The notes under the pieces were generated by a model. The model had not been told where the DNA came from and did no database searches. It saw only the letters and a program-made list of their open reading frames with translations. Shown here in pieces: positions 1 to 13,514 of a stretch of 64,000 bases of DNA. The position numbers were made by a program, and so were the translations under genes. Numbering within the stretch: position 1 is the first letter of the stretch; the number at the start of each line of letters is the position of its first letter. Source of the DNA: Pyrocephalus nanus (Eukaryota > Chordata > Aves > Passeriformes > Tyrannidae); assembly GCA_038380795.1 (NCBI GenBank), contig CM076261.1, positions 9,616,556 to 9,680,555 on the forward strand, read 5' to 3'.

Positions 1-3000
1 AACAGAAGACCAACCTGTTAAAAAATTAAAAGTATTTTTGTTCCTGGCTTACATGGGTCTAACCAGGCCATCTTGTGAATAAATGAGCAGGGCTTGCACA
101 AAGGAGGAGGGGGAATCTCATGCATAGAGGAGAGCTTGGGAAGGAGAGGGAGCAGCGAGTCCCCCCTCCCCTCTCCACAGTGAAAAACTGATTACTTGGC
201 TCAGCCAGAACAGGGGGTCACGTGTGTTCCCATATTGCGTAACTATTTTAGTTTTTATGTTATAGTTACTGAAAAACTTCTATATGGTCTTTCTAGTTCA
301 CAGTATGCCAGCATTTCAATCAGATGATGCCTTTTTGTGGGGAAAACAATCAGATGAGGCTAAAGGGTGCATGGAGAAACAGGATGAGAACTCTGCAAAA
401 GTCTCAGATGAGATGTTTCTACATGCAACTCTAAGGAAGGAGGCGAGGGGGTACAGAGAGCATGGATTCATTTGGAGACTTCTTTTGGGAGTCACCTCAG
501 GGAAATTAGGTAAGAGCTAGCATAAGATAGTTAGCTCTCCTCAGCAGGCAAACCTTTGGGGCTGATGTTGAGTATTTCCAACATCAGTGGTGGAATCTTT
601 GAGCCTGAACATCCCAGAAAGTTAGTGTATAATGAGGAAGGAATGAATTTATTTTCTGGTTAGTAGGTACAGACTCTTCTGACACTGCTGACTCTAAAGA
701 AGAATATGTTTGTACAGTTACTGCTTGTCCTAACTAATGGCTCACAAAGAGGAAACTTGAAATTTTATATTAGATTGTTGATGAAGGATCAGCCATTGAA
801 TCCCCTGTAGCAGTTATTACCAGCAAACCTTATCAATTTATTCTGCTAATCAGTAAAGAAGAAAGGTTTAGCCTCTTTTTTAGTGAACCTCTTTGATTTC
901 ACAGCTCACAAACCTTTTAATGTAAAGACACTCAGCAGAACTGAGAGTTTCTTTCTAGATTAGTGTATAGGTATATTTCATTAAATCTAGAAAGGTGGAC
1001 GAGTTCAAAGCTAGTTTTTGGATCCTTGTGAGAAATGAAGTACTGCTAAAGATGGTCTAGTCAAAAAGTGAGTACAAAGACACAAAGGTCAGATTAATAA
1101 ATAAAGCAATCAAACTTGAAGGCGACACTGTATTTTGCAATCCTTTTAAGAGTCTGGAATTGCTCTGGGTCACCTTTTTCTGGTAATCTGTTTAAGCAGA
1201 ATTCCAACACTCTACTTCAGGTGAAATGCAGATGTTTCCTATACCTAGGCATCGCTTTGTGGCAAGGGAAATGGAGGTATCAATAGCTAATTTATATACA
1301 TTTTTTATTTTCACTGACCATGTATTGGAAGAATCCCTTCAAGTTTCTTTCCTAAATGGGAATTCAACATACAGATGGAACAAATTTCACAATAAGCACA
1401 ATAACCACAGGTCAGGTGGTATAGGACATTTTACCTGACAAGTCAAAACTGTAAGACATGCTAAGTGGCCGGATTGCTGTAAAAAAAGAAACAAAAACAA
1501 CAAAACAAGAAAACGATTCAGCTATTAGAAAAGCAGAGGGATAATGAAAACAAAAGATTAACTCCACTTAAGACATTTTGGATTCTGTTGTCTAAATCCA
1601 AAATGTGTCAGACATACTACTGCTTCACTGTAGTAAAGCTCAAAGTCTGAGAACTACAGTAGCATAAATGGGACTTCCAAACAGAGCAATTATCAATATA
1701 TTAGTATAGTTGTAGAATGAGATCTTTGGAATTCAATAAATCAAATATCGAAACAAGAGGCAAGTATCTTAAAAATTTAGTATTTTCAAATAAAATGCCA
1801 TGAAAGAGAAAAAGGGAAAAGGGAAAGAGGAGAGAAAGCTGAAAAGAAAATTGAAAGCACAAAGCCACATTTCACACAAGTTTCAGTGACCTGAAATAAA
1901 GATATTTCTAATTTTTTTAAGCATAATCTCCAATGATTATAATTAAACTAATAAAGAGAGACATTCAAGCTAAGCTTGAACAGTAGTTTCCTTGAAGAGG
2001 ATGGAAAAAAAGGCCAAAAAAAAAAATCTGATTTGTGCTGATTCCTGTACTTTTTAAAAACCTTAAGTGCACTTAGCCTTTAAAATTTATCAGTAATATT
2101 CTCTTCTTCCTGGGCCTCTAACTATTTTATTGATAGATAAGAAAGCAGTCAGATGTTCTTTATATCTAGATATAGATATCTAGACTATATATCTATATTT
2201 CCAATTAAACAATGTAATTCAGGGAGCAGACACTCAAAATAGTACTCAACTGAAAATAAAATTTCAGTGCACTGATCTGGACAAGTAGGCCAAGCCCTAT
2301 GACAAGAATGTACAAAAATGTTAAAAAAGCTTATGTGTTTTACTTGACAGGTGATAAACATGGAAGTTGGTATGAAAGAGCCTGTCAGCCACACATACCA
2401 CTGCACTAAAATGTGTTTATTAAAAGGTTATACTGGGACAAGTTTTGCTCGTGAGAATAAAGTGGTGAATGCTGTAGGTGGCTGACTCAGAGCCAGATTT
2501 GGGAGTCAGTATTTTTTCTGTAGTTCATTAACTAGACAACATTGGCCATACATAACAGCAGAAGAAACAGTATGTAAATCCCTGTCCAAACTTAGCATTA
2601 TACTTTTTAAAGCAAAAGGGTGTTTATCACCCAGTGCTGAATCCTAACTGAAGGTTGATAAAACATGCACATGCAGCAAAGTTTTCTCCAAGTTCCAATA
2701 GCTCCATTTGCTTGAGTCACAAATCCACGCTTTTAATTAAAAGGGCATGTACCTCAAAGCTGTGTTTGTCTTGATAGTTTATGCTGATGATTTTATGAGG
2801 TCATTTGAAAGCTCACTTCAGCTCCCCTACTCAAAACTCTCCCTTTGTGAGAACAGCTACCAAGTTTCAATCACCATTTCCAAATAAATTTTAGACTGAG
2901 AGTGGCCAGCCACAGGCTGCCTTTTCTCAGTGGCAGCTCAGGGTACAGAAGATTTTTTACCTGTACCATGTGTTGTGCAGAGCAGAGGGACAAAGCCTGA

Positions 3001-5056
3001 GGCTGCTGGGAAACACATGCTGTAGGTACACTCAGACCATGGAGGAGGAACTGCAGGAGTATAGCCCCCCTCACCCCAGCAGTCAAGTGTAGTTGTGCTC
3101 TTGACTGCTATAAACTGAGCAAAAAGGAGTAACTCTGGGACACATGAAATATACTTTATGCTCCCAAATATTTCATTCTCATGTGCTTTTTTCCCCCTTC
3201 CTCTTTTTTAATAGCAACAAATATTTCTGTCCAGATGGTGCAAGTATCCCATGTGGTGTTTCTACTTAGATTTTTAATCCTTAAGCCTCATTACTTTACA
3301 TGTTGTTACACTAAATTACATTCAGTGGTCATTTAAACTACATGGCAGATCTATTTGTGCCATACTGAATGTCACTAGCATCACTCTATTCACAACTCTG
3401 CACAAACACATTCTGCTCTAAAAGCAACTATGGGCATAACAATCATTTCAATGTGAGAAAGAATAAAACCTCATATTTCAACATAAGGAAAAATTACCTT
3501 AAAGACCTGTGGTCTTTTTACTTCTTCATGCCAGCAGCAAATATATACTTGGGAAAAAAACTTGCATGCATCCCCTTTTACACCTATAGTAATATGGCAT
3601 TTAATCCAATTAATTCACTGGATTTAAGAGGAATTACCAGAGCTCCAAAACACAAAAATTTAATTCTTTAACAAAAAATGAAGAATTGGTGGAAGACAGG
3701 CATCCCTCACTGGAGGCCATGCCCTGAAATCAGTTCAGAAGTCCTAACCAGTGGTAGTCCAAAATTTAACATTAGTTTTGGAAACTGTTTACTAAGTGAG
3801 TTGGATGTCATTTATCAGTTAGAAATTGTAAAAATTTATTAGATCAAATTTGCTGCCCCTGAGATGACATGACAGTTCCCAGATGGAGAACATTTAAAAC
3901 ACTGAAATTGAATGTTTGAAAGAAAAGTGAGGAATCATTCCACATTTTTACAAACTTCCTACATTTTTAACAGGCCTAGACATTTTTCCAAATGTTAATT
4001 GCTAGGGCAAGCATAAAATGAATCCAAAACAGAAACTGGAAGGCCCAAAGGAACAATATTCAAAATGTCTTGCCTTTAAAAGCGCACCCAAGCATTCCCC
4101 AAACTCCATCAAGCACTTCAAAAACAATGCAACAAAGCAAGACTGATGAAACTGTTTTTCTCCAGAGACAATGGGTTGTCACAATCCACTTGAATCTGGA
4201 CCAGTGCCTTTGGGCACGTGGAAAGCACAAATATTTTGCAAAAAGCAGTGATAGAGAGTACGTACGTACATGGATTATTTCATGCTTTTCAGATGTAAGA
4301 TGCCACATTTGCTCTTCAAAAATCCAGCTAGTTTGGTTTTTCAGATACAGATAAATACCACTCTCTTAAAGCAATCAAGTCACTATATAAGACTATATTT
4401 GTCATTCTTTTGTCATCAGAACCTGGTGATTGCTGCAGAGCACAGTATTTTGTATAATTTCATAGTGGGTTGCTGAATATGCACTGCAGAAATTAAGTGT
4501 TTGGCAGTGCAAGCTTGAATTATTTTCCCACTAAAACGATTACGAAGACACGTTCCACAACTCAGAAAATGAAGCAAACATTTAGATTCAAAATAAGTGC
4601 AACAAATTCATCAGACACAATAAAAGCAGATTTTAGATTAAAATAAGGAAGTTGATGATGCTAACAACAGGAAACACAGAGAATAAATTAATTAAAAAAC
4701 AACATGTAAAGAAGACTTGCAGATACGTAAGGCATACTGCACTGCTGAGAAGGAAAAACTGTTCCATTCTGAGCAAAACTTTAACTGTCATGTGCAACAA
4801 GCAATATAACAACATTAAATTTATCTAACACATTAAAAACTTGAATGGAATCAAACTGAACCATTCAGTTTCTTATTTTAGAACATAACTTAGCCAAAAA
4901 ATTGAATAGCCCTAGAAAAGCCTGTAGGTTTTTCTTCTGAAGGATTGAGAATAATTTTATCTTTCTCAACACCTGCACAGACGTGGCTAATATTGCTGCT
5001 TCTCGTGTGGGAAGTTTTCTGTAGATGCTGCAGGTGGAAACTGGCAGTGTGCTTAC
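1..5056 (-). other. SPIRE1: SPIRE1 intron downstream of the WH2-D exon (partial)
   Basis: This is AT-rich non-coding sequence. I looked for the next SPIRE1 exon (the VTTPES-type region) on the minus strand and saw none. It holds a purine-rich run at about 1803-1860, a 9-base inverted repeat at 2165-2184 and a short GTAC palindromic run at about 4258-4268. Open frames of up to 100 codons here lack any recognisable protein character. Confidence 0.85.
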
Positions 5057-5186
5057 CCAGCCTGCTACGCCTTATCTCATCAGGTGAGACTGGACGTAAC
5101 TTCCTCTCTGCCTTGATTTCCTCCAGTATCCTCTCATGAAGGCTGCGTGGCCGTGGTGGGGTTGGTTTCAGTTTCCTTGCCGAGGC
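5057..5186 (-). CDS. SPIRE1: SPIRE1 exon: linker and WH2-D
   Basis: This is an internal exon of 130 bases: 43 codons plus one base, starting in phase 0 and ending in phase 1. The acceptor ATATCCCAAG lies right of 5186 and has a poor pyrimidine tract. The donor GTAAGC starts at 5056. The translation starts [20 protein letters not shown], continues [13 protein letters not shown] (WH2-D helix and LRPV motif), and ends [10 protein letters not shown] with a trailing G. That G would begin an Asp codon, matching the RRSRLD junction I remember from human SPIRE1. The first residue is A where human has V. The next exon, which should begin the serine-rich middle region, is not present in 1-5056. Confidence 0.97.
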
Positions 5187-5566
5187 CTTGGGATATAAAT
5201 ATAATCGTATTTACATTCAAAACTGCTTCCTTGAAAATCCATTTCACACTTTTATTGAAAAAAAAAAAAAAAAGTGGAATGTTGTGATACGATTTTACAA
5301 ACGCTCAATTTTAAACCTCAAGCAAATATGAAATTATTTCTCCCCAGTGCATCATGATTTCCCAGAGATAAAGGGCTGCTGGTAACTACAGCTATTCATT
5401 GGTATGTGCAAGATATTGCACACTCGAGATCCTGTTCTATATATATACAAGACAATATTTTTGAAAGCCCATGGCAGAAAATGTGGTATTTACACATTCG
5501 TTGGACACAAGCATGCTTTAAAAAGCCATAGTTTTTGTTAGGAATGAAGCCCACTGGATTACATAC
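5187..5566 (-). other. SPIRE1: SPIRE1 intron, 380 bases, between WH2-C and WH2-D exons
   Basis: This short intron has donor GTATGT and acceptor CCCAAG. On the sense strand a run of 16 T (complement of 5258-5273) lies about 72 bases before the acceptor. An AATAAA hexamer (complement of 5251-5256) follows it directly, and the last 20 bases before the acceptor are A/T-mixed instead of pyrimidine-rich. Confidence 0.93.
5258..5273. repeat. Poly(A)/poly(T) run, 16 bases
   Basis: An uninterrupted run of 16 A on the + strand, which is 16 T on the SPIRE1 sense strand, inside the 380-base intron. Confidence 0.95.
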
Positions 5567-5653
5567 AGGATTTAATGGAGGTCGTGATCGGATGAAATCC
5601 AGGATTATTTCATGGGCACTCTTTTTTAATCGAGGTGGGATGTCACCGTTGAC
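5567..5653 (-). CDS. SPIRE1: SPIRE1 exon: WH2-C
   Basis: This is an internal exon of 87 bases, 29 codons, phase 0 at both ends. The acceptor CTCCTTTCCAG is right of 5653 and the donor GTATGT starts at 5566. The translation starts [20 protein letters not shown] and ends IRSRPPLNP. It completes the stretch after WH2-B (LRKVM-VNGDIP) and supplies the WH2-C helix [12 protein letters not shown]. In place of a canonical L-K/R-K-V it has a proline-rich PPLNP, as in other SPIRE1 proteins. The following exon is only 380 bases away, by far the shortest intron in this part of the gene. Confidence 0.97.
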
Positions 5654-8600
5654 CTGGAAAGGAGAAAGTTAAACATATATGGCTGTGTTTTACATTCAGA
5701 TTCATGCAGATGAGACAACTGAAAACTCACAACAACCCTGCCAGAGCTTGAAGTGTTCTGACACCTGCACCAGACGTAAAACCCCACTGGTCCTGAGCAG
5801 AGCAACAATCCATATGCAGAGCACAGTCAAGCAAAAAAACATACATAACAGCTTTTCAGCTTTGCTGACAGCTGCAAAATAACCACAACTGCAGCAGCTT
5901 TAATCAGCAATACTTAGGATTTAGAAATGATGAAACCAAATGTCAAGGCTGCAATCGTGTCTATAGGAGAAGTACTTTTCCTCTCTGTAAATCATATATT
6001 TCTGTAGAACAGGAGCTGGGTGAGGGTTTTTTGCTTTTTTGTTTGGTTTTCTCCAAGGACACAGACATTTCTTTCTCTGAGAACTCATTTAGACTTAAGA
6101 CATCACAGGAAAGAATAATCAATTTACCATATGTATAGGGTATAAAAGAAGGCAATGGAATTTCTTGTATCATATAAAGAATGTGTACATTTTAAGCTTG
6201 GAATAAATGTGTGGATTTGCCTACAAAAAACACCTGTTGGGGTCAGTCTGCATACAGCACAGTGCTCAAGCACACTGTCAGGGATGAAAGAGCATCCTGT
6301 GTCTTATATCCTTCTGGCACCTCCTATTACCACACACTAGCTGGCTATCAGTCCTGTCCTCCAGTTTGACAGAAATTCCCATGACCACACAAGACATGAA
6401 ATACATGACTCTATTTCTTAGACCAATTGTCCCATATTTCAGCACTTCTTTTTATTTTCTTAAGGGCCAGCTGTCTGATTCTTTGGGAGACTCCATTCAC
6501 ACAAACTCTGTAGCCAGAAAACATATGTAAAGACATATCTCTGGTTTGCCATATCACCTGCCATTTGGCTATCCAGATGGAATGCTGCAATCAGAAAAAT
6601 GGGTTTAAATGCCAAAGTCACCTGAATATGATCCCTAACTGAACTTCATCAATGCCAAGCAGCTTCTATACAAGCTCTGCTCACCTCAGGCATGCCCTGT
6701 TTCCAGGCTGAGGCTGAGTGACAGCCTCCCAGATTCATCCCTTTCCCTCTAAGGCAGCAGATGCAGTTCCTCCTGGAGAACATTTAATTGCGTTTCTGTG
6801 GACTCTTTCTGGAGATATTCTACCCTAGACACCGTCCAAACTCTATTTGTTGCACCCTCCTTAGCTTCCTTAGAGTGAATTTCTCGTTGCTTGGCAGAGA
6901 ATACTAAGCTGCTAAACCCTTCAACATGCATAATTTTCTTAAAAGCAGTGCAGAAAAAAATAAAATGGAAGAGGTTTATACTAAATGATGATTTGACATT
7001 TCCTGATGAGGAGAATATTATTTTAAGAGGTGTGATTCATTTCTTCTGTTTAAAGACTCAGCAATTTTTTGAGGCCAGCAGGCTTTGAAGGATTGTTAAT
7101 GAAATGAGAAGTCTCTCTTCCCTGAGTTACTGTTCATCAGATGTCAAAGTTGATAGCTGAAGCTGAGAATTATTACCATCAGAACACCCATTTTGTAAAC
7201 TGATAATCTCTGTTCTAGCCTTGGGGAACAACCCTCTGAATGACAATAGTAAATAAATAATACATGTCTCTGAGCCTTTCACCTCAGGGCACTCTAGGCC
7301 CTGACTTAATGCCATCAGGGTATAATTAGTATCAGTATTACCATTTGATTGGAAAAGGAGAAATGTAGGATTTGCTTAAGTGATTTTCCACAGGATACAC
7401 GGGGAACTGGTGGCAAAGCAAGTGGATGTTTCACAGCCAACAAGCCAAGAGAGCAGGAGCACTGGTATCAGAACCTTTGGTGCCCAAACAAGACACTGAT
7501 ATGAAAGATACTAAAGAGAAGCTTTCATTCTCCCTGTCCACACTAAATCTATTTATTCACTCAAAATAGCCCTTTCTGTAATGAGCAATTTTCAAATTTC
7601 TTTACTTTTACTTAATTAAAATTCATGGCTCTTGATTAAAGTCTAAATCAGAGACATTGCACAGATGCAGCCATGATACATGCAGGGGAAAAACAACCAA
7701 AGAACAAACTTAGCTCTTTTTTTTTCCTCACATACCAAATTGGCCCCAACTGCAAACCAGTGAACACTAAGTTTTCATTGTGTAAAACAGTTTTTGTATA
7801 TCAGTATGCATTAAAATTAGTGGTGTGGAGAAAGTATAACCAATTATTATAAAAATCAAACATAAATGTGGAGATCTGCACAGAAAAATTAGCATGTAAT
7901 CATCTACTCACAACCTGCTACCATCACATTTTAATATATAAATATGGATTTGCCATTTAAAAAAATAACTGCAAATAGTATTTAGTTACCTTTGGGTGAA
8001 GCCCAAAGCCTTAAAAATGGTGATCTCAAACAAGAAGTACGTTGCTCATAACTTTCACAAAAAATAACTTCCCTTATCATTGGCATTTAATTATTTCAGC
8101 CATTTATTTGTCTCACTATTAAAGCTGTCAGTGTTATGTAGGAGAGTGCTAGCTCTAAATAATAGTCAATGTGAAACTGATATTGTTTTGTACTATCTAG
8201 AAATTACCATTTAAAAGGAAACTGCACAGACACTGACATAGGCAGAGGAGGCATACTACATCATTTCCAAAACAGCTCATGATAAAATTTTATGGTGAAT
8301 TAAAGTGTTATAAATAGATACACATTGACCATCTTGCATTATGCAGACAGTATAGTGTTTTAGTTAACATAGTTGTTACACAGTGTGTCTGTGACACCAC
8401 ACAGCAAGCTCAAGCAGCAGTGTCCAAGAACGAAGTGCTTTGGTAATTCCCACCGTAAGGCACTGTATTCACACTGCTGCTCCTGTACATCTACTGCAGA
8501 AACAAGTTTATGATACCACGTGATAACCATAGTATTTACACACGGTCACCCCTTTGAATACCCCTAAAGCATGAGTAGGAGCTGTAAAGCTCCCTGCTCT

Positions 8601-11600
8601 ACCTAGGATGACTCCTAAACTTCTGTAGAAACATGACCAAGTTGGAAAATGAAAAAGCGACACTCCCTGCTGAATGCCACTGAGTGCCACTCACCACAAC
8701 TACGTCAGACCCTCGTGTTTACAAGAACAACAGATTCTACACTGCCCAGCTGGACAAACTGGTCAAAGTCCTTTCCTCCTGTTCTCTGTGTTCCTGCTTG
8801 AAATATATGGAATCTTGTTTATGAAAATACTGCAACTAAAGTAAGTACTGTAAGATGCTAAATACTGCAAAGAAATAAATGTTTTTAAAAAACACACCAA
8901 AACCCCCTGTTTAAATTCCCCTGTTGCAACATGGCCAGGCTAATACCTTTATCACAGGTGTTTCTGAAGAGCTTGAATATGAAGACAGGGTACTGTTACC
9001 TATGAAGATAGACTGCTCAAGAAATACAATGAATGATGCACATCTTCGAGGCGGAGAGGTGGGTAGAAAAGAGAGCTAATTGTGAATCACTGTGAAATTA
9101 AAAACTGTAGTTCAACACATATGCATAAAAAAGAAAAATCAAGCCTGCAAGAGAAATATAACTCTTAAATTTCTCCATTGGCAAATGTTGACTCTAACCA
9201 CGTTCACAGTTTTTAACTTTTGTAGGAGTGGGTGTTCTATGGGAGAAAAATGCTAATTAATCTCTCCAGGTAGATATTTAAAGATCATAAAATGCCAGAA
9301 TGAAAGCTATCCTTTTCCCATAACAATCAGAGAAATGAGGACTCTTGCATCCGGATAAAGAGATGACAAATCTGGAATTATTTTCATATGTCCTGAAATA
9401 GAAATGCCAACGTCACTGAAACAAATTGAACCAGTTATTTGCCAAAAGCCCAGAATCTGACATTCTGCGTCTTCAAAACATTTTGAATATGATGGAAGGT
9501 GGGTGAGAACAGGCAGCTCCAGTTATTGCTGTCTGTTAGTGCAACACTATTGATAGTCTGAAACACCAAAATACTTCCTAATAGAAACATCTGTTCCTTT
9601 CCTAATTTTTGCTCAGAGTACTGAGCAGTCACGGACAGATCAAGCTACTCTTTTAAACACAGCATCATATTAATGAAAAGAACAAGGAAGATTTCATGTT
9701 GCATCTCACTTACTTAAAAAATTTACTAGCCTCTTGTTATCCTTCATATCATATGTGTTTTCACAAGCTACCAAGTCTAAAACTACTACCTATAAATTGA
9801 AAGCAAAAATTGCTTTTAATAAAAATTTTGCCAAACATCCATTTTGATTGATAGAAAGAAACATAATACATCTTTTCTAGACTGCCTAAAACTTAAGATT
9901 GAAGATTCTTGTCCTTTTCTCTTCTTCTCAAGAACCACAATGGTTTTCTCTGATGGGAATACATACAATCAGCTTTGACCCATGACAATCAGCTAAAAGA
10001 TGCTGTATTTATGCAATCTAATGAAATCTGTAATTCTATGTGAATTCTTCAGGCTCTGCACATTCCCTATCAAGCTACACTCTTTATTATTGAACATGCT
10101 TTGCACAGTCTTCAAGCAAACCCTGCAGCAGGGTTCAAGTTACTTAATTTAGGGTTTCCAATAAGAAAAAAGTGATTTTTCTAGCATGATGTCAGAATCA
10201 GTTGTCAGACTGAGCCAGCAATTGCACCACAGATAGTCCTACAGGTACTGTACCTGCAGCAGATTTAATCCCAATTCACATTTATGCCCAGAGTTCACTT
10301 TCACAATCTATCTAGTTGACAGACAGCAGGCCAAAAATAGATCCTTGCAGGGATTTTGTACACAGTGAGAGTCTGGATGAGTAGAGGAGCAGTTGTGCCT
10401 CCAAGACATACCATACAATGAAGAAAATCTTTTCTGAAGAGGCAGGAGCTTACTTAGCAGAAGATGAATTAAAAGCTAGTCTGACAAAAGCAAAATTAGA
10501 TGACCCAGGGGTTCCCATTCAAGCAAAACTACTATTCTGACTGCATACAGTAATCAAGGTCCTGAGGGGACTGTTCCTCTTTTGCAGCAGGTAGAAGGAA
10601 CACTTAGCACAGTTCTCTGAACTGTTAGGGGAAAGACAGATAACATCATTACCTGGGTTTGTATTTTACCCTCTTGATTTAACATTTAAGCGGCATCTGC
10701 TGCAGAAGATAAATACAATTGGATAGCCTAAACCCAGATCTCAATTAGAAAAGTACTTTCAGCTCAAACATAAAAGGTATTTATGCCACACACCTTTTGC
10801 CTCTCTCGTCTGTCTCCCTACCCCCTCTCTGATTTTTTCTGGGGGAATCATGGCTTTCTCACTATCAAAGACTGTGTGAGAATTTGTCAGGAAAGGAGAT
10901 ACATTTGAACACTGAATATTCTAAGACAATGCTTCCATTGTAACTAATGACAGGGGAAGATAAGTAAATGCAAGGTATAAATATTGATATTGACCAAATA
11001 CATGCCTCTGAAAAAGGGATATAAAATGTTCTTCTAGACCCCTTTAGATCAGTTGCCAGCTTATCAGGAAGAACTTCCTAATGTTGAAAAAAAATATAAC
11101 CCAAAAGGACAGAACGAACAGGAGACACCAATAAATATCAACTCGGTTCTGGTAAAAAGAGTGCCTCAAGCCAATCTTACAAGCACCTTTATGAGAATCT
11201 AGGAGGAGGAGATTCATGAACACTCTCCAGCTTGCTTTGGCTTATTGTCTTGACTTGAAAGCAACAGTAGAATATGCTGAAAATAACTGAGCTCAGCTTC
11301 TAAAAATGGAAGATTTGATTTTTCTTTTATATAGAATATTCCTAGAAAATTCTTAACATATCTTGTAAGTTTTCAAGCGCCGTGATACAGGCAATAGATA
11401 ATAAAAGTTTTCAACCCCTGTAGGTTTTCCTTTCCCATCACAGTGTCACTCATGGTAGCACTTCACATTCTGGAATTCCAAAAACTGTGTTGCAAATCAA
11501 CAGAACTGTTCTCTCCAATAAGAAAAGTCTAAAACAGTCTCTCAGCGGAAAGCATGACAGGACTTTTGAAATAGCTCTAAAGGTTATCACAAAACCACCA

Positions 11601-11845
11601 CAAGGTATTTGTTCAAGCATATGATGTATAGCCATGTCTTTCAGAATCCTAAATGCCTGCCAAGTGGGAAACAAAATATACTACGTGTGTTGGTTTCATG
11701 TTTTCCCCCTCAATGCACTACGAAAATAATAATTTCAAGATTCTCAGGAAAAAAAAAAAAGAAGATAAGAAAAAGACAATAAAAAGATAAAAGAAGGAAA
11801 AGAACGTTTTGGATTTGACAAATTCTAGAGATTTTCTTGACTTAC
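5654..11845 (-). other. SPIRE1: SPIRE1 intron between WH2-B and WH2-C exons
   Basis: 6.2 kb of AT-rich sequence without recognised genes or interspersed repeats. The only structure noted is a purine-rich stretch at about 11746-11804 (pyrimidine-rich in the sense direction), starting about 40 bases after the donor of the WH2-A/B exon. Confidence 0.9.
11746..11804 (-). repeat. Long pyrimidine tract (sense strand) downstream of WH2-A/B donor
   Basis: About 59 bases are almost all A/G on the + strand, including a 12-A run ending at 11760. On the SPIRE1 sense strand this is a T/C tract beginning about 42 bases after the GTAAGTC donor. It could be a simple low-complexity expansion or a binding site for splicing factors that recognise U/C-rich RNA. 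Confidence 0.7.
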
Positions 11846-12010
11846 CATGACCTTCCTTAAGGTGTAGCGCTTGGATCTAATGTCATCCATCAGCATCTCA
11901 TAGGGTGTGAGCTGATACTCTATTGGGAGTGGGTTGTACTGACGCTCTTGAACTTTCTTAAGTTTAACACCATTCCGTAAATCTCGCATCACTTGCACCC
12001 AAAAACGAGC
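11846..12010 (-). CDS. SPIRE1: SPIRE1 exon: WH2-A and most of WH2-B
   Basis: This is an internal exon of 165 bases, 55 codons, phase 0 at both ends. The acceptor CCCTTCAG is right of 12010 and the donor GTAAGTC starts at 11845. WH2-A occupies about residues 3-20, with an amphipathic helix ([12 protein letters not shown]) followed by the LKKV actin-cleft motif. A linker ([14 protein letters not shown]) leads to WH2-B at about residues 35-54, with helix [13 protein letters not shown] and motif LRKV. WH2 motifs each bind one actin monomer in the cleft between subdomains 1 and 3; tandem copies let SPIRE nucleate or sever filaments. The translation appears identical to human SPIRE1 as I remember it, which makes this the strongest single identification in the window. 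Confidence 0.98.
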
Positions 12011-13514
12011 CTGAAGGGAAAAGAGAGAGAAATTTTATTTGATACCCTTCCCTTGAATACCAACTCACATGAAATCAAAGTTGTTCATTTTCCCTCCAGG
12101 GCACCACCGAATATGTACAGCTGCACTATTTTATTTTTAACACGTCAACCAAAACCCATTTTATTTTATATAAGCCTATTTTTAATACTAATGAATGTAA
12201 CAAAACTTCATTGAAACTCAGCAGGACTCAACTCAAGTAAAGAAAAAGGATTTTAAATTCTCATACCTTACATATATATATTCCCATTTCAAGTATACTG
12301 CAAGCAGGCCTTTTAAGTTTTAAACCTTATACCTAATACTATGCAAATTAAAACAGTGACTGAATCTGAAATACTGTCACCCAGAACTTCCTTGCAAAAT
12401 TTCCCAGTAGTTGTTCTTCAAATAGAAAGTTTGGAATGGACTCCAAATCCTAAGGGTCCAGCAATATCTTCTCAGTAGTCAACTTCCTTTTGCTCTGCCT
12501 GTAAGAGCAACACAGACTAACACTTCCCTCTCATTTTCTGGGAAGGAGAACGGCTGGAGAGAAGAAAAGAAAAAGTGGTGGACAGATGACTGGGAAACTG
12601 AAATCAAGTCCTTTAAAGAGCCTCACAATATTCATCTATGAACTCGCAAGAACAGAAACTAGAAAATAAAACAAGCTACTTCCTGGTTAAGAGTTTCCCT
12701 GTAACCTTTTTCTTACATCATTGGAGAAACTCAGCTGGTTGCCCCTCTGAAGAGGAGTCAGCACAATCCCTGTCTAAATATCCAGTCTTTTTAAACTGCA
12801 CAAGCTTCTCCATGAAAACAGTCTAAAGAAAAATGTATTGCTTTGATACTTCTATTGTTTTATCTGTCAGGAAATGAAAGTTAGACTCATATGGTTCTAG
12901 CTTTGTCACAAGTTGCTATTAATTCATATGTTAAAAAAAACCCAGAGACTGATTTTAACATATTACCATAGAATGGTTTGGATTGGAAGGGACCATAAAG
13001 CTCATTTAGTTTCAACTCCCCTGCATTGGGTAGGGACACCTTCCACTAGATCAGGTTGCTTAAACCTGTTCCTGTGCCTCATCACCCTCATTGTAAAGAA
13101 TTTCTTCCTAATATCTTATCCAAATCTACTCTCAGTTTAAAGCTATTCCCCCTGTCCTGTCACTTCAGGCCCTTGTTAAAAAGTCCCTCTCCAGCTGTCT
13201 TGCAGGCCCCCTTTAGGTACTGCAACGCTGTTGTAAGGTCTTCTGGAGTCTTCTCTTCTCCAGGCTGAAAAACCCCAACTCTCTCAGCCTGTCTCCACAG
13301 GAGAGGTGCTCCAGCCCTCTGATCATCTTCGTGGCTCTCCTCCAAACTCACTCCAACAGGTCCATGTCCTTCTTATGTTGGGGAACCCAGAGCAGGACAC
13401 AATGTTTCAGGTGGGGTTTCAGGAGAGTGGAGGTAATGACACCTTAGGTAAACTTCATAAAGAAATATAAATTACGAGTAATGATGCTGAATCACTATTT
13501 AACTGTTGTCTTAC
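12011..13514 (-). other. SPIRE1: SPIRE1 intron between linker and WH2-A exons
   Basis: A 1.5 kb intron. About a third of it is the CR1 copy at 12966-13442; the rest shows nothing recognisable. Confidence 0.93.
12966..13442 (-). mobile_element. CR1 LINE fragment, 3' part
   Basis: The block opens on the + strand with CCATAGAATGGTTTGGATTG and GGAAGGGACC, the reverse complement of the typical avian CR1 3' end (ATTCTATG terminus). It continues with the usual CR1 3'-region phrases in complement, such as the CTTCTCTTCTCCAGGCTGAA and CTCTCAGCCTGTC segments. The element is 5'-truncated, as most CR1 copies are, and is inserted in the same orientation as SPIRE1. The open frames over it (13056-13268 on +, 13160-13351 on -) are repeat-derived. 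The right boundary is approximate. Confidence 0.92.
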
